A DNA stretch of 5,095 bases from DYJK01 sp964464825 (lineage in GTDB: Bacteria; Bacteroidota; Ignavibacteria; Ignavibacteriales; Melioribacteraceae), in assembly GCA_964464825.1 (NCBI GenBank), contig CAYXKL010000153.1:1-5095 (forward strand). The letters run 5' to 3'. A program made the position numbers and the translations under genes. The stretch's first letter is position 1; every line of letters starts with the position of its first letter. A model generated the notes under the pieces. It saw only the letters and a program-made list of their open reading frames with translations. It was not told where the DNA came from and made no database searches. Below, piece after piece: positions 1-5,095 of the stretch.

Positions 1-898
1 GCAGCAGACCGGCTGTCAGATTTATGTATTAGCAAGTGAACAAAATTATTTCATCTTTAATAATTCAGATTTATGTGATGAAATAATTGTCCATTACAAA
101 AAGACAAAAAAACTTAAGGAATTAATAAAAAAAATTAATGAGCTGAATTTTGATTTAATTATTGATCTGCATGATGATGTTTCTACTACAGTAAGTTATA
201 TAATTGCATTTTCTAAATGTGAATACAAAATAGGTTTTAACAAAACCAATTCTAAAATTTATACTAATATTGTTGAACGTCTTGATTCTACAAGATACCA
301 CATTGTTGACCGCTTAATGGAATTTTGTAAAGCATTGAATATTAAACCGGCATCAACTGAAGTAAATATTAAATATCAGCCATCAAAAAATTCAATTGGT
401 TTTATTAATAATTTCATAAACAATATTAAAAAACAAAAATATCATTTTGGAATTAACATTACTGCCGGAAGTATTGCTCGATTTTGGGGAATTGATAATT
501 ATAAAAAATTAGTTGAGCTGCTGAAAAATTATGAAATTACCCCTTTAATCATGTGCACAGAAAGAGATTTAAAACTAGCGTTGGAAATTTCTCAAAATAA
601 TGCTCCAATTTTTTACAATCCTTCATTTGATATTTTTTCTGCATTAATCAGTAAACTCGATTTTCTATTCACACCAGATACCTCTATAATCCATATTGCT
701 TCTGCTTTTAAAGTACCTACTTTTGGACTTTTTGTTAAGTATAAAACCAATGATGTAATTTGGTATCCTTATAAATCAAAATTTGAATCTGTAATTACAT
801 TAGAACCTACACTAAAAAATATTAAATTTGAAGAAGTGAAAGAAAAATTCATTCCATTCTTCGAGAATATATACTATGAGCAAACAAAAAATACATGA
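1..898 (+). CDS. Glycosyltransferase family 9 protein (heptosyltransferase-like), 5' end missing
   Basis: The frame is open from base 2 to the TGA at 896-898, giving 298 visible residues; the ATG at 317 is internal because family-conserved sequence lies before it. Seen: FDLIIDLHDD (residues 50-59 of the visible part), like the YDLVIDLQ stretch of GT9 enzymes; YHIVDRLMEFCKALNI (99-114), matching the family's HrVDRYL..A..lGI; the nucleotide-sugar region around INITAGSIARFW (151-162); and PDTSIIHIASAFKVPTFGLF (225-244), the family's DTG.mHlAaAl.vPt.gLFG signature. By family knowledge, GT9 members transfer heptose or related sugars from ADP-sugar donors to lipopolysaccharide core at the cytoplasmic face of the inner membrane. 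About 30-35 N-terminal residues, including the GDv loop with the proposed catalytic aspartate, should lie left of the window. The final glycine of the LFG motif is replaced (LFV). The 3' end overlaps the next GT9 gene by 23 bp. Family assignment is firm; donor and acceptor are unknown. Confidence 0.9.
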   Translation, partial: QQTGCQIYVLASEQNYFIFNNSDLCDEIIVHYKKTKKLKELIKKINELNFDLIIDLHDDVSTTVSYIIAFSKCEYKIGFNKTNSKIYTNIVERLDSTRYHIVDRLMEFCKALNIKPASTEVNIKYQPSKNSIGFINNFINNIKKQKYHFGINITAGSIARFWGIDNYKKLVELLKNYEITPLIMCTERDLKLALEISQNNAPIFYNPSFDIFSALISKLDFLFTPDTSIIHIASAFKVPTFGLFVKYKTNDVIWYPYKSKFESVITLEPTLKNIKFEEVKEKFIPFFENIYYEQTKNT

Positions 899-2015
899 TT
901 GTAAAAATTTCAATGGTTACAAACCGTGTTTCCCGGATCATAATTGCTGGGAGGATGGATGTAAAAGCAATGATCCAATCGGAACAAAAATTCTAATCAT
1001 TAATCTTGATGCTATGGGTGATGTGTTAATGACTACGGCACAGCTTCCATCTATTAAACGTAAATATCCGGTTTCAACTATTTATTGGATTACATTAAAA
1101 AATGCTGTCGGATTACTTGAAAATAATCCATACATAGATAGAGTACTTCCATTCGATTTTGAAAGTATCTTGATTCTAAACAATTTGGAATTCGATCTAG
1201 TACTTAATGTTGATAAATCATCACGATCCGGTGCTTTAACAATGCAAATTGACGCAAAAGAAAAATTAGGATTTGGTATTAATTTGGATAATCAAATTAT
1301 TCCTTTAAACAAAGGTGCGGAATATAATTACCGGCTTGGAATGGATGATAATCTGAAGTTTAAGATTAATAAACGTACCGGACAAGATTACCTTGCCGAA
1401 ACATTTAATTTAGAATACAGACGTGATGATTACACATTTGTCTTCAGAGAAGATGAGTTACAGTTTATAGAAAATTATAAATTTCAAAATGGTTTGAAAA
1501 ATGAAGATGAAATAATTGGTTTTAATACCGGCTGCTCTCTCCTTTTCCCAAACAAAAAAATGACCATTGAACAGCACATTATTTTAATTGAGAAATTTCT
1601 TTCGTTTAATCGATTTAAAATTATGCTTCTCGGTGGACCGGAAGATGAAGAAAGAAATCTTATTATTTCTACAAAATTCAAGGATAAAATAATAAACACT
1701 CCAACAAAAGATGGTGTACGCAAAGGCGCTTGTTATGAAAATATTCCTCAAGTTATTATTACCGGGGATTCTTTCGGAATGCATCTCGCTATTGCACTTA
1801 AAAAATTTGTTATTGCTTGGTTTGGATTAAGTTGCTGGACGGAAATTGATCTTTATGATAGAGGTGTAAAATTAATTCCGGAAGGTTTGTTCTGCGCCCC
1901 TTGTTGGAAAAAAGTTTGCCCTTATAATCTTGAATGCATCCAAATGATTGATTTAGAAAAAATAGTTGAAGAGACTGTAAACTATTTTGATAGAATAAAA
2001 AGTGTCAATAATTAA
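876..2015 (+). CDS. Glycosyltransferase family 9 protein with N- and C-terminal cysteine clusters
   Basis: Complete 379-residue GT-B type glycosyltransferase. The first Rossmann domain opens with ILIINLDAMGDVLMTT (39-54); Asp49 of the MGD loop aligns with the proposed catalytic Asp13 of E. coli WaaC. FDLVLNVD (106-113), IIGFNTGCS (213-221), LLGGPEDEE (251-259) and TGDSFGMHLAIAL (296-308) follow in family order. Unlike a minimal heptosyltransferase, it has about 37 extra N-terminal residues with Cys9, Cys18, Cys24 and Cys29 (C-x8-C-x5-C-x4-C). A second cluster near the C-terminus has Cys340, Cys343, Cys348 and Cys354 (C-x2-C-x4-C-x5-C). Eight paired cysteines in a cytosolic enzyme suggest a metal or Fe-S site, which is an inference. 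The ATG at 876 is supported because it retains the N-terminal cluster; only a weak GAGAA (863-867) lies upstream. The start overlaps the preceding GT9 gene by 23 bp and the end overlaps the methyltransferase by 14 bp, so translational coupling is likely. The sugar transferred is not deducible. Confidence 0.92.
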   Translation: MSKQKIHDCKNFNGYKPCFPDHNCWEDGCKSNDPIGTKILIINLDAMGDVLMTTAQLPSIKRKYPVSTIYWITLKNAVGLLENNPYIDRVLPFDFESILILNNLEFDLVLNVDKSSRSGALTMQIDAKEKLGFGINLDNQIIPLNKGAEYNYRLGMDDNLKFKINKRTGQDYLAETFNLEYRRDDYTFVFREDELQFIENYKFQNGLKNEDEIIGFNTGCSLLFPNKKMTIEQHIILIEKFLSFNRFKIMLLGGPEDEERNLIISTKFKDKIINTPTKDGVRKGACYENIPQVIITGDSFGMHLAIALKKFVIAWFGLSCWTEIDLYDRGVKLIPEGLFCAPCWKKVCPYNLECIQMIDLEKIVEETVNYFDRIKSVNN

Positions 2016-2907
2016 TATTTTTGATAAAAGTTCTGAATTAAAAAGACCTCTCATATTAGATGGTGCAATGGGAAGTTTACTCCAACAAAGAGGTTTTCAT
2101 TCCGATAAATATCTTTGGTATTCAAAGTTAAATTTAGATTTTCCAAATGAGATAATTAAAATTCATAAAGAATATATAAGTGCCGGAGCAGAAATTATAA
2201 CTACAAATACATTTAGGACAAATCCGGTAGCTGTTAAAAGAAGTAATTACCAAATTACTATTGAACAATTGGTTGCAGCATCTCTTAAATTAGCTCATAA
2301 CTCTATTGAGAATAAACAAATCATTATTGCTGGCTCAAATCCTCCGGCTGAAGATTGCTATCAATCAGAAAGAACCATTACAAAATATGAATTAGAATAC
2401 AATCACAAAAAACATATTGAATTACTTTGGGAAAACAAAGTAGATGTAATCTGGAATGAAACTCAAAGCCATTGGGATGAAATTGAATTAATCTGTAAAT
2501 TTTGTTCAAATAATTCACTTCCCTACACAATGAATATTTATTTTACAGACGCTATGAAAATACTTAGTGGTGAACCTATTAATGAAGTTGTTTCAATAAT
2601 TTCTCATTATCAACCTCAAGTTATTGGATTTAATTGTATTAGACCAGAAACATTTTTGGAATATTCTGAAAAATATTCGTTACCAACTAATAATGGATTC
2701 TACTTTAATTGCGGTGCTGGAGAAATAACCGATCCTAATATTACTTGCGGAATTGATCCCACACAATATTTAGAGTATATAAAAATATTATTTAAATATA
2801 ACCCCGTATATGTTGGTTCATGCTGCGGATCAAGTCCTATACATATAAAAAATATTAAAGAGTATTTTAATGAAGTATATAGAAATTCAAGCACCGGCAA
2901 AAATTAA
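2002..2907 (+). CDS. Homocysteine S-methyltransferase family protein
   Basis: A 301-residue single-domain (beta/alpha)8 barrel protein of the family that includes MmuM, BHMT and the N-terminal module of MetH. Family members move a methyl group from a donor (S-methylmethionine, betaine or methylfolate-cobalamin) to homocysteine, giving methionine. Seen: LDGAMGSLLQQRG (19-31); AEIITTNTFRTN (63-74); the Glu-Thr of WNETQSH (151-157); and the three zinc-ligand cysteines, Cys212 in GFNC and Cys274/Cys275 in GSCCGSSP (272-279, usually GGCCGTTP). All zinc ligands are therefore intact. The GTG at 2002 is chosen because an in-frame TAA at 1996-1998 rules out a longer form, while the next Met (residue 23) would cut through the DGAMGS motif. 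No clear ribosome binding site precedes it; the 14-bp overlap with the glycosyltransferase gene suggests coupled translation. There is no cobalamin or folate domain, so it is not a full MetH. The methyl donor is unknown, and promiscuous thiol methyl transfer is possible. Confidence 0.9.
   Translation: MSIINIFDKSSELKRPLILDGAMGSLLQQRGFHSDKYLWYSKLNLDFPNEIIKIHKEYISAGAEIITTNTFRTNPVAVKRSNYQITIEQLVAASLKLAHNSIENKQIIIAGSNPPAEDCYQSERTITKYELEYNHKKHIELLWENKVDVIWNETQSHWDEIELICKFCSNNSLPYTMNIYFTDAMKILSGEPINEVVSIISHYQPQVIGFNCIRPETFLEYSEKYSLPTNNGFYFNCGAGEITDPNITCGIDPTQYLEYIKILFKYNPVYVGSCCGSSPIHIKNIKEYFNEVYRNSSTGKN
2857..2862 (+). promoter_or_regulatory. Possible weak ribosome binding site for ispE
   Basis: AAAGAG lies 7 bases before the ATG at 2870, inside the end of the methyltransferase gene. 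It only partly matches AAGGAG, and AT-rich sequence gives such matches by chance. It is nevertheless the best candidate among the starts in this window. Confidence 0.3.
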
Positions 2908-3712
2908 TATAGGGCTTTTTATTACTTCAAAAAGAAATGATGGTTATCATAACTTATCTACTCTTTTTTATCCTATAAATAGTTTGTACGATCTGATTAA
3001 TATTGAATATTCAGATAAATTTGAATTCATATGCGATGATGAAAATATCCCAACAAATGAAGATAATCTTGTTGTAAAAGCTAAGAATCTATTAGAAAAA
3101 ACTTTTTCTATAAAGATTAATGTTAAAATTACACTTAACAAAAAGATTCCATCTCAAGCTGGATTAGGCGGTGGGAGTTCCGATGCTGCAGCAATATTAA
3201 AAACATTAAACAAAATATTCAATCTTGAGATAAATTATGAAATGATGAATAATCTTGCTCTTAAACTTGGTTCTGATGTTCCATTCTTTATCAAACCACA
3301 ACCAGCAATCGGTACTTCAAGGGGTGAAATTCTAAAGGATATCAATCTTGAAATTAAAGAACCTATTCTGATTGTAAAACCAAATATTAGTATTTCCACA
3401 AAAGAAGCATTTGAAAAAATTAGACCTACTGATACAGAATTTAATTACAATTCTATTATTGAAGGTAATGCACTAAATTATTATAAAATGAGAGAATTGG
3501 TTAAAAATGATTTTGAAGATTATGCTTTTAAAAAATATTCTGAATTGAAAAATATAAAAGATCAGTTCTATGAGTTTGGTAGTTTATTCGCATTAATGTC
3601 GGGCAGCGGATCAGCACTATACGGGATTTTTAAGGATTTGGATTCGGCTAACATTGCTAAGAATAAATTTTCTAAAAATTACTATTGCTGGATAAATAAT
3701 CCTGATTATTAA
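2870..3712 (+). CDS. ispE: 4-diphosphocytidyl-2-C-methyl-D-erythritol kinase
   Basis: A 280-residue GHMP kinase, normal length for IspE. It phosphorylates the 2-hydroxyl of CDP-methylerythritol with ATP in the cytosol, the fourth step of the MEP pathway to isopentenyl diphosphate. Seen: APAKINIGL (8-16) with Lys11; NDGYHNL (23-29) with Tyr26 and His27 of the substrate site; the glycine-rich ATP loop PSQAGLGGGSSDAA (94-107); LGSDVPFFI (133-141) with the catalytic Asp136 (E. coli Asp141); the RGEIL stretch (151-155); and the C-terminal GHMP motif MSGSGSALYG (243-252). All catalytic motifs are intact. The ATG at 2870 is placed a few codons before APAKIN, as usual for the family, and overlaps the methyltransferase gene by 38 bp. 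The 3' end overlaps the convergent histidine kinase gene by 41 bp. It is the last gene of the plus-strand operon. Its product also feeds undecaprenyl phosphate, a plausible but unproven link to the envelope glycosyltransferases upstream. Confidence 0.97.
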   Translation: MKYIEIQAPAKINIGLFITSKRNDGYHNLSTLFYPINSLYDLINIEYSDKFEFICDDENIPTNEDNLVVKAKNLLEKTFSIKINVKITLNKKIPSQAGLGGGSSDAAAILKTLNKIFNLEINYEMMNNLALKLGSDVPFFIKPQPAIGTSRGEILKDINLEIKEPILIVKPNISISTKEAFEKIRPTDTEFNYNSIIEGNALNYYKMRELVKNDFEDYAFKKYSELKNIKDQFYEFGSLFALMSGSGSALYGIFKDLDSANIAKNKFSKNYYCWINNPDY

Positions 3713-5095
3713 CTTCAAAAATATCGTACTGATTGCGCTTATAAATATATGGTAATTTTATAGTGCAACATGTTCCTGGATTTTTTTCAGTACCTAATTT
3801 AGATGGACTTTCAATACTAATCTCACCCCCAAGCATTTCGGTAATTTCCTTAACAATTGCTAAACCCATACCAGTCCCTTCATGTCTGGTTTTATCAATA
3901 TTTGAAGCACGGTAAAACTGTGAAAATATTTTTTTTATTTCTTCTTTCGGAATACCAATGCCGTTATCGTTAATTTCAAAAACAATACCATCAGAATAAT
4001 TTGCTAGTAATAATTCAACCTTACCATCGTTATTGCTATACTTTATAGCATTAGATAAAATGTTGGATATTGCTAAATCAAGTAATAACCGATCAGACTT
4101 TATATTTTTTTTATTCTCACGTTTATCAACATAATTGAGTTCAATATTTTTAGCTTTAGCTGTTTCGAGATGTTTATCTATTAATTTTAATACATATTCA
4201 TTTATATCAACCTCTTCAGTGTTTCTAATATCCAATAATTTCAATTTAGAGATTTGCAAAATATCGTTTAATAAATTTAATGTTTCCAATGTTCTTATTT
4301 GAGCACGTTTTAATTTTACTTCAACTTCATTATTTATTGGTCCGGTAAATTTATTTAAGATGATATCGATAATTGAATGAATTGCGGTAACTGGGGTTTT
4401 CACTTCGTGAACAACACCCATAATATATTTTTGCTTTGCAATTTCTGCTTCATTTAATTTTTCCAAAGTGGTTCTTAACTGCTGTTCTCTAGTATATAAT
4501 TGCTTGGATATTTTGTTTCCTATGTAAACACTTATAAATAACATTAATACGAAAACTATCAAAAATATTATATCATAAGTCATATTGTGAGACTGAGGAA
4601 ATGTATGCAGCCCTTGAATGAAATGATTATTTATTAGATCATATCTTTGCAGCATATTTAAAAGAATAAAAGTAAAACTAACAACGCCGGCAGCTGTATA
4701 AACCAAATAGCCAGGTAATATTAGGCTTCCAATTATCATGTGAAAAATAAAAAACATGTAAAGAGGTGAACTGATCAATCCGGTATAATAAACTAACACC
4801 ATTAATGATATTAAATCTAAAACCATTTGAATTAATGAAAGATGCAGACAATTAAATTTATTCGGATCACATCCAACATATTTCCGGATTTTATGCAAAG
4901 TTAAATTGTAAATAAGAATTGATGTAGCTATAAGAGAAATAGCTATTATTTGTGCGTTTGTTAGAATAAACTCTAAAAGAAATTCTCCCACAAGGAGAAA
5001 ACCAATAAGCATAACAACAGCTATATAGCGTAAACGTATAAACCAGAGATTTCTGGTTCTTATGGCACGCCAAAATTCACCATAGTGGTATGTCC
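3672..5095 (-). CDS. Membrane sensor histidine kinase, RegB-like membrane domain, N-terminus beyond the window
   Basis: Numbering takes the ATG at 5010-5012 as residue 1; 27 more in-frame codons run to the right edge. They include WFIRLRYIAVV, which reads straight into the first membrane helix, so the true start is probably outside. Six hydrophobic helices are visible (about -10 to 17, 20-38, 59-77, 82-99, 101-120, 147-166), with basic KIRK (41-44) suggesting a cytosolic 2-3 loop. The stretch DLISLMVLVYYTGLISSPL (66-84) resembles the LLYLTGG..NPF region of RegB/PrrB redox sensors. A probable coiled-coil linker (168-195) leads to the HisKA H-box VVHEVKTP with phospho-acceptor His202. The ATPase domain has the N-box NILSNAIKYS (317-326), G1 DNGIGIP (349-355), F-box IFSQFYRA (362-369) and G2 GTGMGLAIV (379-387). 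No HAMP, PAS or receiver domain is visible. By family knowledge it should autophosphorylate and signal to a response regulator, not present here. The stop is TAG at 3672-3674; the tail overlaps ispE. Confidence 0.93.
   Translation of the reverse strand, partial: TYHYGEFWRAIRTRNLWFIRLRYIAVVMLIGFLLVGEFLLEFILTNAQIIAISLIATSILIYNLTLHKIRKYVGCDPNKFNCLHLSLIQMVLDLISLMVLVYYTGLISSPLYMFFIFHMIIGSLILPGYLVYTAAGVVSFTFILLNMLQRYDLINNHFIQGLHTFPQSHNMTYDIIFLIVFVLMLFISVYIGNKISKQLYTREQQLRTTLEKLNEAEIAKQKYIMGVVHEVKTPVTAIHSIIDIILNKFTGPINNEVEVKLKRAQIRTLETLNLLNDILQISKLKLLDIRNTEEVDINEYVLKLIDKHLETAKAKNIELNYVDKRENKKNIKSDRLLLDLAISNILSNAIKYSNNDGKVELLLANYSDGIVFEINDNGIGIPKEEIKKIFSQFYRASNIDKTRHEGTGMGLAIVKEITEMLGGEISIESPSKLGTEKNPGTCCTIKLPYIYKRNQYDIFEVNNQDYLSSNSNF

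Noticed and set aside
1484..1784. Two minus-strand open frames inside the second glycosyltransferase
   Set aside because: They are short, have no recognisable domain, and lie entirely opposite well-supported GT9 motifs; they are shadow frames.
876..2015. The two adjacent GT9 genes as a recent tandem duplication or one broken gene
   Set aside because: They share only family motifs, differ strongly elsewhere, and the second is complete with its own N-terminal domain, so they are separate divergent paralogues.
2700..2900. Minus-strand open frame of 66 codons opposite the methyltransferase
   Set aside because: It lies opposite the conserved GSCCGSSP zinc motif region and shows no independent protein features.
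3695..3710. Perfect 7-bp inverted repeat (AATAATC / GATTATT) at the convergent junction, possible bidirectional terminator
   Set aside because: The arms contain almost no G/C pairs, only two bases separate them, and no T-tract follows directly on either strand. It also lies inside ispE coding sequence, so it is likely a chance match in AT-rich DNA.
4891..5073. Minus-strand open frame of 60 codons at the right edge
   Set aside because: It overlaps the first membrane helices of the histidine kinase in another frame, and the kinase frame is clearly the coding one.

Overview
This is an AT-rich chromosomal window (roughly 30% G+C by eye) that is almost completely coding. It holds four tightly overlapping genes on the plus strand and one convergent gene on the minus strand. 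Both outer genes run off the window edges. The low G+C, the weak or absent Shine-Dalgarno sequences, the paired family 9 glycosyltransferases and the style of the histidine kinase suggest a Gram-negative bacterium of the Bacteroidetes/Chlorobi/Ignavibacteria group. That assignment is an inference, because no taxonomic marker gene is present.

Left part (1-2015): two consecutive, non-identical family 9 glycosyltransferases (GT9, the ADP-heptose:LPS heptosyltransferase family). The first lacks its N-terminus because its reading frame is open from the left edge. The second is complete and carries two four-cysteine clusters, one ahead of the first Rossmann domain and one near the C-terminus. Together they suggest synthesis of a surface glycan such as the lipopolysaccharide core, though sugar and acceptor cannot be read from the sequence.

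Middle (2002-3712): a homocysteine S-methyltransferase family protein starting at GTG, then ispE, the GHMP kinase of the non-mevalonate (MEP) isoprenoid pathway. The four plus-strand genes overlap by 23, 14 and 38 bp, so they are very probably co-transcribed and translationally coupled. The link between surface-glycan transfer, one-carbon/methionine metabolism and isoprenoid synthesis is not an obvious pathway. Isoprenoid precursors do feed undecaprenyl phosphate, which serves envelope biogenesis, but this could simply be a housekeeping cluster.

Right part (3672-5095, minus strand): a membrane sensor histidine kinase with a six-helix membrane domain reminiscent of RegB/PrrB-type sensors, followed by standard dimerisation and ATPase domains. 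Its frame stays open to the right edge, so the obvious ATG at 5012 is probably internal. Its last codons overlap the end of ispE by 41 bp in convergent orientation.

No RNA gene, mobile element, CRISPR array, long repeat or convincing terminator was seen, and no gene-free stretch reaches 300 bases. Overall this looks like ordinary core or near-core genome. The points most worth a second look are the cysteine clusters of the second glycosyltransferase, the kinase sensor domain, and the overlapping gene architecture.
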